From NCBI RefSeq assembly GCF_000006405.1, contig NW_003205565.1, positions 156,015 through 220,014 on the forward strand: a DNA stretch of 64,000 nucleotides, in the 5' to 3' direction. Of this stretch, positions 10,011 through 21,175 are shown piece after piece. The DNA is from Perkinsus marinus ATCC 50983. Its lineage: Eukaryota > Perkinsozoa > Perkinsida > Perkinsidae. The position numbers and the translations under genes were made by a program. Numbering within the stretch: position 1 is the stretch's first letter; each line of letters opens with the position of its first letter. The notes below the pieces were generated by a model that made no database searches, was not told the DNA's origin, and was given only the letters and a program-made list of their open reading frames with translations.

Positions 10011-13000
10011 ATGAACTTCCTACAACTCGACTCAGAGCTATTGTTCTCGATCCCTCCCCTTACGAAGGAGGACACTTTTGAGATGATCGTCCAACGTCGA
10101 TTTTTATTCAATTTGCAATCAATTAATGTGGTTCATCTTTATATCCGCTGTAGAGTACGTTTCGATGAGCTTTCGGTTCAAGAGCCTCTCAAAGCTCTGA
10201 GCCAGAGCCCTTCTGAGTTCTGGCCAACTATCTTGTTCTGCGGAATTGTGTGGATTTTCTTAGGTTTCAATTCCCTGAGTCCCATGACGGAATCGACTAG
10301 AGAAGATGTTTCTGCCACTACTTCGTCGGCCTCCGATGAGAGCAAGCCCGAACGCACTTGGCAGCCGCCTTCGTCCTCGTTTGACCCCTGGCGCGGTACT
10401 CGGATCTCCCGTCGCCGACATGGACAGTCCATCCGGCATCTCCCAGCGCCGCCGAAGAACAGAGCGGGCGCGGACCTACCTGCTTACTCTGTTAAAGAGA
10501 AGTTGATCGAGGCTTTGAATGCTCGTAATGTCGTCCTGGTCACCGGAGCTACCGGCAGTGGTAAGACGACTCAGATCCCTCAGATGATTCTGGACGAAGC
10601 CAGGTCCAAGGGTCAAGTTGTGAATATCGCTGTGACGCAGCCTAGGCAGGTTGCGGCTATCAGTGTGGCTCAGAGAGTCCGTACCGAGCGCAAGTGGGAC
10701 AGCACTGGACCTGTTGGTTACAGTGTAAGGAACAACACGAGCCTACCGAGTAGTGTGGACAGCGGTTCGATATTGTACTGTACTGAGGGTACTCTGTTGG
10801 CGCGAATGTCCGAGAACCCGTTGCTCTCTGGCGTGTCCCATCTCATTCTGGATGAGGTTCATGAACGGACTAAGGAGATGGACGTGTTATTGACATTGGT
10901 GAAGACATCGCTGCTGAAGGATACAGGCATAAAAGTTATTCTGATGTCTGCCACTGCCAATGTTCGCCAGTTTATGAGCTATTTTGGTCACAAACTCATT
11001 CAGAAAGAGGTCAATTTGGTGGCGATTCCGGATACCAATTACGAGGTCAAAGACTACTATCTTGAGGACGTTTTCCAGATCCTTGACTGGGCACCAGATG
11101 ACAAGGATGCTGATGATTTTGTTGATATCGGCGACAGTATGAGGTCGGAGAGAATGCCTTGCGAAGAGAAAATACCGGAGGCTAAGTTGGATCGTAATGC
11201 CGAAGATTTTTGGTCGAAGGCTGCTGCGGAGGAGTTCGATCTCACCGTACTGCCCACGCAGGTGATTGAGCAACTCTTGCTCTACATAGAGGCTCAAGAG
11301 AGTTACAATCCGAGCGAGGGTGGCGCTGTGTTGATCTTCCTTCCCGGTTTGGGAAGCATCAATAAGCTTATCCACTATGTGACTGAAGTGTCGTCAGAGC
11401 AGGCTCTCTTCAAGAGACGGTTCAACTTCATCCCTTTGCACTCCAAGACCGCTGAGCAGTACACCAACGATGTCTTCAAGGTCAATACCGACCGGCGTAA
11501 GATCAAATGTGTCATCGGCACCAACATCGCGGAGACTTCTCTCACGGTCCCGGATCTCACCTACGTCATAGACTGCTGCAAGCAGAAGGTCAAGACCACT
11601 CCGACACGTTTGGAAGTGTGTTGGACTGGGCGCTCCAACTGCATTCAACGGCGTGGCCGTGCGGGGAGAACCCATGAGGGTATCTGCTTTCACCTCATCC
11701 CGAAGATCCGGTTCAAAGTCGGTTTGGCTATGAACCCAGATCCTGAGATGACCCGCATGCCGATGATTGACATTGCTCTCAATCTGCTCACTTTGGGTCG
11801 AGGTGATGCTCTCAAGTGGTTGCCAGGCTTTTGCAAGGCCATGCCTGATCCGCCCAAGCAGGAAGCCGTCCGTCTGGCTGTCTCGCAGCTCCTCGCGGTG
11901 GGTGCTGTCGATAAGAAGTCTGGTCTATTGACGGAGCTCGGTCGAACCTTGTCACGGTTCCCTGTTGGCGTCTACACTGCCCTAGGTCTGATTGCCAGCT
12001 CCATACTGTTCGACTCTGCTGAAGGCATCTACATCAGTGTCTCCCTATGTGCTCTTCTGGAGATGGAAGACATCGAGGCGAACACTCAGCGGCCTGGGGA
12101 CATCGACAACCCGAAGAAAGTCGATCCAGCTTCACTTCACCGTATGGGATACCGAGAACTCTGGCCCGCTGAAGGCCAAATCACCACACCGTTGCCTGAT
12201 CAGCTTGATCTATTGCGCTTCTATCTCGAGTGGGAGCAGGTATGGTTCGATCGGGGGGTTAGGAGCGCGAAGGAGTACTGCAAGCGACGAGATCTCAAGC
12301 ACTCCAGTTTCGAGAGAGTGTGGCAGGATCGTAACGCCATGCTCGATATTCTTTGCGATCGAGGTTTAGCAGCGACTGAGCCGGCTGCCGACTTCGTACC
12401 GGGCGGCCGATCTCCTTTCTCGGCGATTGGTGAGCATATGTACACGCTTGAATGTGTGTTGGCGGTTCTATGTGGTCCCAACTATGGTCAAGTGAGTATG
12501 AAGCGGAAAGTGGCTATCGACGTCGACCACAAGACGCTCAATTGCGGAAGCTGGTCCTCGATCGGTACGGCAAATGCTCGAGTTGTGCCGGGGCAAATGG
12601 TTCTGTATACGCATCGACTCGATGTTTGGCCTCCGAATCAGCCGGCTCCTAGGTGCATCGCTAAGCTCATCTGCCCGATCAACACTGTCACTTTCATCCT
12701 CGGTACTTCTGTTGAGCTCACGTACAAACGCCGAGAAGGAAGTATGATATTTGTTGACATCTTTGTTGACAGTCGCAAGGCATTTGGTGGTAATCTCCGC
12801 ACTCAGGAGCTCCTAAGACTACGTAAACATTTCCAGCAAGCCATGGGCGGACTCGCCAAGGACTTGGCTGATGGTGGTGACGTATTGGATCCTACCAAGG
12901 AGCTCATCCGCAGGACTCGGTCGAGGATGACTCGAGCCATCAAGGGCGAGCAGCTGCTGGACTATGAGGCTGAGCTGGAGATTGTTGGCTTCCCCAAGGA

Positions 13001-13181
13001 TGCAGCTTCACATGCTGGGCTTATATACGGCAACCACAACGCTCCTCTCCGTGGTCCGAACAACAATCGACAGAAGCCGAAGAATGATGATGGGCATCAG
13101 AAGAAGTCAGCGCTGCCGCCAGGGCACACGGCGAAGAATAACCATCGAGGCGGGAATGCAAAGCATAGGCCTCGGGGATGA
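10011..13181 (+). CDS. DEAH-box RNA helicase (DHX36/DHX57-like), intronless
   Basis: One uninterrupted frame of up to 1056 codons carries the full superfamily 2 DEAH set in order: motif I GATGSGKTTQIPQM, Ia TQPRQVAAISVAQRV, Ib TEGTLL, II DEVHER, III SATAN, IV LIFLPGLGSI, V IAETSLTVPDLTYVID and VI QRRGRAGR. The winged-helix, HA2 and OB-fold region follows. These enzymes unwind RNA or remodel RNP complexes with ATP. The C-terminus is basic and Asn/His-rich (KKSALPPGHTAKNNHRGG). The first Met at 10011 precedes a hydrophobic span (ILFCGIVWIFLGF). A second in-frame Met at 10284 starts MTESTREDVSATTSS, which looks more like a helicase N-terminus, and TTTTCTTAG lies just upstream at about 10254-10262 as a plausible splice acceptor. 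I prefer 10284 as the real start. Motif I has Ala where most DEAH helicases have Glu. Confidence 0.85.
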   Translation: MNFLQLDSELLFSIPPLTKEDTFEMIVQRRFLFNLQSINVVHLYIRCRVRFDELSVQEPLKALSQSPSEFWPTILFCGIVWIFLGFNSLSPMTESTREDVSATTSSASDESKPERTWQPPSSSFDPWRGTRISRRRHGQSIRHLPAPPKNRAGADLPAYSVKEKLIEALNARNVVLVTGATGSGKTTQIPQMILDEARSKGQVVNIAVTQPRQVAAISVAQRVRTERKWDSTGPVGYSVRNNTSLPSSVDSGSILYCTEGTLLARMSENPLLSGVSHLILDEVHERTKEMDVLLTLVKTSLLKDTGIKVILMSATANVRQFMSYFGHKLIQKEVNLVAIPDTNYEVKDYYLEDVFQILDWAPDDKDADDFVDIGDSMRSERMPCEEKIPEAKLDRNAEDFWSKAAAEEFDLTVLPTQVIEQLLLYIEAQESYNPSEGGAVLIFLPGLGSINKLIHYVTEVSSEQALFKRRFNFIPLHSKTAEQYTNDVFKVNTDRRKIKCVIGTNIAETSLTVPDLTYVIDCCKQKVKTTPTRLEVCWTGRSNCIQRRGRAGRTHEGICFHLIPKIRFKVGLAMNPDPEMTRMPMIDIALNLLTLGRGDALKWLPGFCKAMPDPPKQEAVRLAVSQLLAVGAVDKKSGLLTELGRTLSRFPVGVYTALGLIASSILFDSAEGIYISVSLCALLEMEDIEANTQRPGDIDNPKKVDPASLHRMGYRELWPAEGQITTPLPDQLDLLRFYLEWEQVWFDRGVRSAKEYCKRRDLKHSSFERVWQDRNAMLDILCDRGLAATEPAADFVPGGRSPFSAIGEHMYTLECVLAVLCGPNYGQVSMKRKVAIDVDHKTLNCGSWSSIGTANARVVPGQMVLYTHRLDVWPPNQPAPRCIAKLICPINTVTFILGTSVELTYKRREGSMIFVDIFVDSRKAFGGNLRTQELLRLRKHFQQAMGGLAKDLADGGDVLDPTKELIRRTRSRMTRAIKGEQLLDYEAELEIVGFPKDAASHAGLIYGNHNAPLRGPNNNRQKPKNDDGHQKKSALPPGHTAKNNHRGGNAKHRPRG

Positions 13182-13514
13182 TTCCTTGTACTCACCTACT
13201 GTACTATCATACCACTGTTATATCTGGTAGCATCATCACTGTCTCCTCGTTTTCATTTCGGTCTCATTCAAGAACGTGTTGATTTTATATCAATGAATAG
13301 CAAGTATTCTTCATTGTCTACTATTCCCTCGAATAGTTTTGACTGTTGGGCACTTGTTACCAGTCTGCCGACACTAATTAACGCATGACCATAATATGAA
13401 TGGGAAACTTGACGTATTGGTAAAGCTCATACCGACACAGTTTGCGTGCGGTCTTCATCGCTTATGGTGCTTGCTAGGGCCTGCGAATGGTACGATAGAT
13501 GGTGAGAAGCTAAT
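13182..13514. other. Convergent intergenic spacer
   Basis: The spacer lies between the 3' ends of the plus-strand helicase and the minus-strand WDR74-like gene. It presumably holds both 3' untranslated regions. I see no gene, repeat or obvious polyadenylation signal. Confidence 0.4.
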
Positions 13515-15788
13515 CTACTCGATAAAGTAGTCACCTTCAGGAGAATTCTGTTTCCGCTTTCTGCCCTCTTGAGTGGACTGTGGCTCCTCTACGTCGTCCT
13601 CATCAAAGTCACCGAAGTCTCCCTCACTCGAGCCGTCACTTTCATCGAGCTCATCCAGCCCGTCTTCATCTTCATCTTCTCCATCGTCAACAACCTCTCC
13701 GTCTGACGAGCCGCTACCCTCCTCGCCATCATCAGATTGGTCGTCTGAATACAAACGAACTTTGCAATGTAAATCTGTGTAAAAAAGAGGATAATGTGAA
13801 TAAAAAAATCAGGAATAGGAAAAATTGATCGTCATCAGGGACGACGATGAGAAATATACGACACATAATTCCTGCAAAACGATCCTTCCGTCGGTAATCA
13901 GAAAGCAACTGCTTACCATCATCAGTTGGAACATCAGCAGATTGGAGTGGTAGGATGGCCGTGAGCTTCTGCTTGAGGTAGACCTTGCACACTTGTCGCT
14001 TGCCGCGGTACACATAGGCGAACCGCCCAAGACCACAAACGAATATGAGATCTCCCAAAGTAACAATGCCGCGGATTGAACCCATGACTCCTGATAACCC
14101 CCGGACAAACGGCAGCATCGACTTGGCATACTTTAGATGGGCCATCCTGCCAGCTGAGGAGAGAACAGCTCAGGGACGACAAATACAAGTAAATGGACAG
14201 AAACCATACTGCAGTCGAGCGACGAATTTTCTATTACAAATCACAAAACTGATGGGAAATCTCCGAGTAGAAGCGCTCAAGAAGTCCTTCCACGAGATGA
14301 AGACCGTAACGCTATAGATGCAAGGCCGAGGCATTTCCTACGAACCCACCTTTCCCGGCACCCTCGGGCGTCTCTATCTCGTCGCGAGACACCAACTCCA
14401 GAATCTTTTTCGTGCTCAGAGCCATCAGCGTGCCGACAGTGTCACCGACATAGAGCAGCTCGGTCGACGGATCATGGTGCATACGAGTAACCGGTCGGCC
14501 CCTACATAGACGATGATAGCAGTGTAGTGCATTAGCGGCTACTCACTTGGTAATCGATTGTCCCGTAGCATGACTAGACATCTCCGTAACAAAGGTCAAC
14601 GGCAGCTCAAGCAGTGGACGCCGACGGGCCCTGGACGAAGTCAGATGCGGCAGCCTTCAACCCGACCGCGACATCACCGTGCAGAGATGAATTTCCAAAA
14701 TATCACATTTCCGATCAACGAAAGCGGCCTCAGAGATTTCCGATAAGATGATTACCCTTCTCCCTCCTTCACTGCATAGACTCTGATTTTCCCTTGGGTA
14801 TCCGCCATAACCACACACTCTGGACTCAGCCACTCGATTGCCGTGACGTCGAACTCGACCTATACAACACGGCTGGGCCATCAATAAGTCCGTCCTTGTT
14901 CCGTGAACGAGAAGAACCGTTTGAGGGCTCCGATTAATATATACAGTAGAGCTAATGACAGCGCGGGCGACCGGTGCTATGGCCAGAATATGACCTTCAG
15001 ATCGTATTTTGAATCCTGGACGTTTCTTCCTCGCCACAGCGTCTTGCCCTCTCGATCCGTCAACCTTGGATTCGCGCCCTCCGAGGAAACCATCATCACA
15101 TGCTTGTGGTCACTACCAGGACGTACAGCGCAGACCTGAGTACATACAATCTGCACTCGAAAACAGAGGCACACGAGATACACACCTTGACAGCTGAGCT
15201 CAGGGAACTCCTTGATGACTGAGCAGACTCTCCTTCACTGCCATCATCCGCTACAGTGAGCCACGTACCGTCACCGCTAATGAACTGAGGAAGATACCGT
15301 GATAGGCATGCGTCCACGAAAGTCAGGAAAGCTGTCCACGCCTTCCACCGCCCGAATGTCAGTACCGATAATTTGCCGTCCTCCCAGTAGGTCGTCTTGA
15401 CGTCATCACTGGTCTGCCACGTCTTGAGCACTGTCCATGCATCCCCAATGGTATTATCGACAAGCTCGATTCGACCGCATGATCGAACCACTGCGAATCG
15501 AGTCTCCTCTCCCGCGGCACATGCCTAAGAGCAATTAGCCTCGACTACCATGAGCCTGTTTTTGAGGGGCCTCCGTTAAAGTTGATCCTGCTAATGCCGA
15601 CGCACTTATCGAATGACCCATCACAAATGCAGAGGAAAATAAGAACTTTCAGGCGCACCCCATACTACCCATGCGAGGTGTGTGACGGCCTCACCTAGGG
15701 CTTGTGAGCCCATTTTCCGGCCGAGCTTCTGCTCAGCTCCGAGAACTTCCTTCACGAGGCCTGTGTCATCTCCAACGACGAAACGCAT
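13515..15788 (-). CDS. WDR74/NSA1-like 60S ribosome-assembly WD40 protein
   Basis: NSA1/WDR74 is a seven-bladed WD40 protein of nucleolar pre-60S particles. The start at 15788 gives MRFVVGDDTGLVKEVLG. Further exons give SPECVVMADTQGKIRVYAVK (about 14835-14760) and a diagnostic blade at about 14120-13900 with GSIRGIVTLGDLIFVCGLGR, then FAYVYRGKR and VCKVYLKQKLTAILPL. The order SGSIRG, CGLGRF, KVYLKQKLT matches the WDR74 signature (SVRG, CGLDR, KVYLKxxL). The protein ends in a long acidic Asp/Glu/Ser tail followed by GRKRKQNSPEGDYFIE; basic or acidic low-complexity tails are common in nucleolar factors. Middle exons between 15700 and 14900 were placed only approximately. It is divergent from the GalNAc-transferase gene, with 194 bp between starts. 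Confidence 0.78.
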
Positions 15789-15982
15789 TGTGGGAATAAG
15801 GCAAAGCTGAGAGTGACTCGGTATTTTGCATAGAGCGTTGCGGGGAATTTTTTAATGAAAAAGCTGTCGGCGGGTGGAATTGAACTCGGGATCTCCGGAG
15901 GGCTAACGCTCCGCAATAACTCGCTCACGTCGCGTCTCACAGCATTTCATGAAGGAAGTCGCGAAGAAGAGTCTCCTATACA

Positions 15983-18900
15983 ATGAGGCCTCTGAGTCGC
16001 CATTCGTTGTCAGGGTCTCTTCCCAAGATGGCCTCTCCGAAGTCCTCTTCTCGGGCATCACATAAGCCCCATAATCCTCGCGCTCGGCGGGCGGCTTACT
16101 ACAGAGTTGGCCTTCTATGCATACCTCCAATTCTAGTATCGCTTCTTATTTACGGAAGTAGTGCACTTGTACTGGTGACTGTAGTGGCTGCAGCGGCCTC
16201 CGTTTTGTTTGACGTGGTTCGTCACAAGACCAGGTTCGTACCTTTTCCCGTCTATCTCATCGCAGTATGGGCTTTGCAACTCTGTGTTGTTGTTTTTCTA
16301 TCGCGCCAGGGATGGGTCACTTCGGGGGTAATAGCCAATCCCCTCGCTGGTGTCTCGGCGGGTGACATCAACCCCAAGGCTCTGAGAGGGCCTGACGCCC
16401 AGGTGCCCACCGCTGCCGATGAGGAATATGGCATTCTCATCGAGACTACGCTGGACGAGAATGGTCAACACCCCCCTGTCGATCCTTCCCAATACCCAAC
16501 TACGATCAAGACCATCTCAGTGGTTCTGGCGGCCCATAACGAGCAGAAGTATATAGAGCGCACTTGCGAGTCTATATACGCGGAGACACCAGCTGACATA
16601 CTGAAGGAAATCATTGTGGTGGACGACGCTTCAGAGCCACCATTGAGGAGGTATTTGAAGAACTTCCCTGAAGTTAAGGTAATTCGACACACTACCCGTC
16701 AAGGCTTGATCAGAAGCAAGACTGATGGTGCCAATGCAGCCACTGGTGATATGGTGAGAAAGTCGACGCCCTAGGGTTTGCACCAACCAAGGGATTTATG
16801 ATCAGGTCGTGTTTCTTGATGCTCATGTCAAGCCAGACCGCAACTGGGCACAACCGCTTATCAAGCATGCCAACGTCAATTACAAGCGAGTTGTGGTGCC
16901 GGTCATTCCTGTACTTAACGGCGACGATTGGCTGGTGAGGCGTGATGGAACTTACCTTTGAGTTCTCTGTCGGTCGTCCCTGTAGGTCCATGATAACAGC
17001 GCTGGGAGTAAAATGATGTTCGACTGGGGGCTTGGCTTCAACTGGTTTGAAGACGACAACGACTTGGTAGTAATACCCCTAAGACTTGGGACTGTATCGG
17101 GCTCTATCAGGTGCCTATTATGTCTGGTGGTTTACTGGGTATCACTAAGCGGTGGTGGTATGAGAGTGGTGAGTATGATAATGGCATGCTCATGTGGGGT
17201 GGTGAGAACATAGTAATACCGGTGCCCTGGGACGATGCTGCCTTACTTCATTCGATCGGCCTGATTTCGAACGGCTATTTAGAATCTGCCATGTATTTAT
17301 TTTTCTTGTGTGTGAAACTATGGTTGTCTTTTACCTTGCATTTCCTTGATGATCTCAGGAACAATCTATTCGAGTCTGGCTGTGCGGTGGAGAGATATAT
17401 GTTGCTCGCGATTCGAGAGTGGCTCATGTAGTAACGGAGGGCATCGGGGTACTTGGTCGGGGCGTCTGTCGTTGGCTAGCTTTGTACACTACAGGACATA
17501 CGTCCCTGAACGGCTCATAGACAACGCGACGAAGTGGAGGGCTGACCAATTCATTTATTGAGTTTATTCCGCTCGTGACCAGTCTATGCTGACTGCCATC
17601 TGATTCTGGTGGATAGCAGATGTGAATTCAGTCGGAATGCGATCCGTATTTCATCACAGTACCCTGCGCTTGCGTGCTGATAATAGTGCCTCGTCATTCC
17701 AGGTTGCCCGTCGTGGGTTTTTCAGTTTTTCCATCAGGTTTTCCGACCGAGTTTCCCGTACAAAATTGACAACACCCAAGTCTACTACAATAAGATTCGC
17801 ACTGTCGAGGTTTGGTTCGACGACTACAAGGATTACTTCTATTCAGCGGATCCTTACGCGAGTACTGCGTGCGGGCTCGAGAGCATTCTTCAGCGATTCT
17901 GCACTTTGGGTCCAACTAAACCGAACTTCTAGCTTTCGCTCTGCTCTTTCGAGGTCATCATAGGAGAATTTAAGGGAGCTCACACTTACGAATTCGGATT
18001 TGCGATTTTAGATAGCACATGAACCCAGATGGATCGTCGTAGAGTGAAGTCTTTATTAGACGACTGGTCAAAACTCGTTAGTTGTGAGCGAGTGAGTATT
18101 TTTGCTGTTCAGAGAGTTTACGACAGAAGGCATTAGCGAATGGGATTGAGGATCGTCTGCAATTCAAGAAGGATATGCAGTGCAAGCCGTTCCAGTACTT
18201 CGTGGATAAATTCCACAAAGTAATGTAGGGATAGAGTTCCAGTGTTTGAGGTCGTTGAAAGTGTCCTTGCACGGGCTTGGTATTGGGGAATGTGGTGGAG
18301 GGCAGAAAATGTCTGATCATTGCGTGGAAATTCCTGGTCGATATTATGCTCATTTATTGATAATTTTGCGAGAACTGTATAGAAAAACAAGTGGGAGGAA
18401 CGGCATCCACGTAGATAGAGACAATACTATGCTCCCTGCTTATCAGTAGCTTAGCCGAGACTGTTATATGTTACTATGCATGTGCTGTGTAGGTCTTCGA
18501 GATGAAGGGCATGCTGCCATCTGAAGCGTATCTTATCAAGGACGAGAAGTCTGGCTTATGTGTATCATCCGGCGGTCGTGATGGAGATAAGATGGTCTTG
18601 AGGACATGTGATGACAAGGATCAGTAATGAAAAGGACTAAATGAGCTTCGCTCCGCTCACACTATTTGGCAATTCATGTCATTGATGCGATTCTCAGGAA
18701 GCAACGGTGGAATGACAATCCTGGGAGTGCTATTCGGAATCAAGAAACGGAGATGTGTATTGACGCTAATGCCGGCGAGCCGGAAAAGCAAGGGATGACG
18801 TTGATAACGTAGTGATCCTCTGAGACCTCTGAGTTGTCCAGGGAGTGGTATGGGGTGCAATGTAGGGGGACCTCTCAGGTATTACTGTATGATGAAGAAT

Positions 18901-19007
18901 AAGAACCAGGACTTCAAAGTTGCAGATGGAATGGTAGGAAATTCCTGCTGGTGGTCAGATAGAAGTGGCATTGCTCCAGATACAATGGCAAGGCTGGTGT
19001 GCAGTAG
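15983..19007 (+). CDS. Polypeptide N-acetylgalactosaminyltransferase with ricin-type lectin tail
   Basis: The enzyme starts mucin-type O-glycosylation by moving GalNAc from UDP-GalNAc to Ser/Thr in the Golgi. The family 27 catalytic domain is clear across spliced exons: TISVVLAAHNEQKYIERTCES, IIVVDDASEPPLRRYL, GLIRSKTDGANAATGDM, VVFLDAHVKPDRNW (metal-binding DxH), VPIMSGGLLGITKRWW, GMLMWGGENI, SIRVWLCGGEIYVARDSRVA and TVEVWFDDYKDYFY. The stretch FKKDMQCKPFQYFVDK marks the linker, and a C-terminal segment with MCIDANAG and YYCMMKNKNQDFKVADG resembles a degenerate ricin B lectin. The stop at 19007 follows a 29-nt intron. Lectin exons are less certain than catalytic ones. Unlike the usual single signal anchor, the N-terminus (residues about 36-115) has two or three hydrophobic spans. 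Confidence 0.85.
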
Positions 19008-19558
19008 CGGAGCCTGTTGTTGGAGCCACGCTGACATTGACGACATGCTCCTCGGGGTTCCTTCGAAGTGAGTCGGCTTGGGCGTGCAGTGGGTGAAGAG
19101 CTTCTAATCTCATCAATATTTGTATGACTATTGTGAGAGACATTCTCGTCGAACAATATGTAATGGACGGAAATTTGTTACTTCGACAAAATGTAGAGAA
19201 CTTCGGCGATGAGGTTGTAGTTCGGACAAATTAGTACGGTGGGAAGTCTCAGGAAGATTCAGTGTCTAGCAGTTCCTACTCTCGCATGCTATTGTTGATG
19301 TAGTTTTGTACTTTGAGTTTTTCAGGTCGAGAAAACAATTTCGTGATCGTCGACAAAAAGAAGATGGAGGCGAGGAAAGGGGACCGGTGGTGACTTGCTT
19401 ACGTCGCCTAGTACTTGTTGGCGATAGCACTGGGGATGTGCAACTGTAAAACAACTATCATTACCGTTGAGGCTAGTTTTATACTGTTGGAGCTATGCGT
19501 TGAATGTGCTGTAAATCGGCTCATGGGAGTCCACTTTGTGATTTAGTTTTTATCTTCT
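19008..19558 (+). other. Stretch between GalNAc-transferase and ubiquilin, possible missed 5' exons
   Basis: Short coding-like pieces occur (for example MTIVRDILVEQYVMDGNLLL at about 19122 and NNFVIVDKKKMEARKG at about 19338), but I could not join them to either neighbour with confidence. A ubiquitin-like domain expected at the N-terminus of a ubiquilin was searched for here and not found. Confidence 0.3.
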
Positions 19559-20907
19559 ATGGAAAATCCGAGGACGGAGAAAGCTGCTGATGCAGGTAAT
19601 TGCTGCCAATTATGATGGTCACAGTATGGAGTATGTACTTTAGTGTTTCAGTGGGGGGTTCGCTCGGTGGCCAGCTCGGCGCCCTCCAATCACACTTGCT
19701 CAGAAACCCTGATGTATGAGTATGTCCTGATCTGTTTGGTAGGATAGTGTTCACGAAGGTGCTGGGTCAAATGCTGACTGCACCGGTGATGCAGACGATG
19801 TTGCACAATCCGGACATGCTGAGGAGCTTGGCAATGCATAGCTGTATTGCATGGCGTAGGGGCATCATCGTTTTTGCAGATCTCCATGAACCGACAAATG
19901 AGGGTTCTAATGGATGAGAATTCGGAATTGGAGAGGATGATTTTTGTAGTTGTCATTTTTCGGACTTTTTAGCGAGCGATACTGGTCCAGCTTAGGATCC
20001 AAAAATATTGAAGACATCTATAGATGCTTTCCAAGACCCGTCGGCTGTACGCGAGCTGATCAGCAACATGGAGACTGCTGTGGCTAACGTCAATGAAACC
20101 GTCACAGAAGGATATCAGACTCTCCGGGATTTGCACCGGGAGCTCCTCAGTGGTGATAAGTCTTCGACTGCTATTTCAGGCGATGAGGTACCGCCCCAGA
20201 TCAGGAGAGCAAGGTGATAATGTGAAGTAGAAACGTTGATTTAGCAATTGGAATTGTTTATGTTGCCGTTGGTCCTTCGGCAATCACCCATGCTTCAGAG
20301 AGGCAAGTGGCGAGCCCGGAAAGTCCAGCAAGTTGTCTAAGTCGCCAGAGTGGGCCGAGACGTTCGATCCGTCGGCAATGGCCGCTATGATGCAGGTAAC
20401 GATGATTCTAGTAATGCTGGGACTTGTATGAGTAGTATGTTGTAACATTTACTAACTTGACTTTGGTACAGAAATGCTTTTCTGGGTAAGCTCTGAGGGT
20501 GACCATCGTGTTCGCAGGATCCCGACATGCATCAGTTGATGGCTTCGGTCTTTCGAGGTATGGAGAACGCTCATAAGTTCGGGGCTGGCTGTAATAATGA
20601 TGGGGGTAGTAGTTATCCAGCTGATTCACGATGGAGTGAAAAGTATAATTAGTGATATTGGTTAGCACGAACGGTGAATCTGCGCGAGAGCTGTATGCAG
20701 TCTTGCAGGTAGTAGCGATACGTCGCTAAGGCCATTCTGTGAAGTCAGCTTACTCAAGCACATGTTCGACCCGCAGACATTGCAGGTGTCGCAGGTACTG
20801 CTCTTCGCTGCATGGTAGTTTTCGTCATTTCAGAGTATGTCTAGATTGGAGGAGTGCATAGAGTTGCTTGTGGGGAAGCACAACCCTGTCGTGGGTAGCG
20901 GGGACCG
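19559..20907 (+). CDS. Ubiquilin/Dsk2-like STI1-repeat protein, interrupted by assembly gap
   Basis: Ubiquilins shuttle ubiquitinated clients to the proteasome. Spliced exons give GGQLGALQSHLLRNPD, VLGQMLTAPVMQTMLHNPDM, MNRQMRVLMDENSELERMI, FQDPSAVRELISNMETAVA with NETVTEGYQTLRDLHREL, and later AMAAMMQ joined to DPDMHQLMASVFRGMENA. The Asn/Asp-Pro-x-x-hydrophobic units followed by the GYQTLRDLHREL segment reproduce the ubiquilin STI1 block (NPEL, then GGYNALRRMY). Starting at the ATG at 19559 no N-terminal ubiquitin-like domain is present. The C-terminal UBA domain, if any, falls in or beyond the gap at 20908. Both ends are therefore uncertain. The gene is on the same strand as UBA2, which follows. 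Confidence 0.68.
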
Positions 20908-21007
20908 NNNNNNNNNNNNNNNNNNNNNNNNNNNNNNNNNNNNNNNNNNNNNNNNNNNNNNNNNNNNNNNNNNNNNNNNNNNNNNNNNNNNNNNNNNNNN
21001 NNNNNNN
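20908..21007. other. Assembly gap (100 N)
   Basis: Exactly 100 unknown bases, the customary placeholder size for a scaffold join, fall in the 3' part of the ubiquilin-like gene. The true distance and sequence are unknown. Confidence 0.99.
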
Positions 21008-21175
21008 AGACACGCTCACTTCTTGTAGCTGCATACGTCATGATTACGTGCGAGTTCCTGTCGAGGCCTCTAATAGGCGGCTACAGTCTCAGCTTCGTCC
21101 TCGAGTGATGGTTGTCGTTTAGGCGACACATATAGGGATATCCTTGCTAGGTAGTTTTGTGTGGGGACAGTACCA

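Noticed and set aside
10011-13181. Viral origin of the helicase
   Set aside because: The motif set and the helicase-associated C-terminal domains are those of cellular DEAH helicases, and no viral gene lies nearby.
13573-13828. Ser/Pro-rich plus-strand frames
   Set aside because: They mirror the acidic Asp/Glu/Ser tail of the WDR74-like gene on the other strand.
15870-15935. tRNA-like sequence on the minus strand (CGAGTTCAATTCC box) in the WDR74/GalNAc-transferase spacer
   Set aside because: The T stem does not pair and no acceptor or D arm can be found, so a functional tRNA is not supported.
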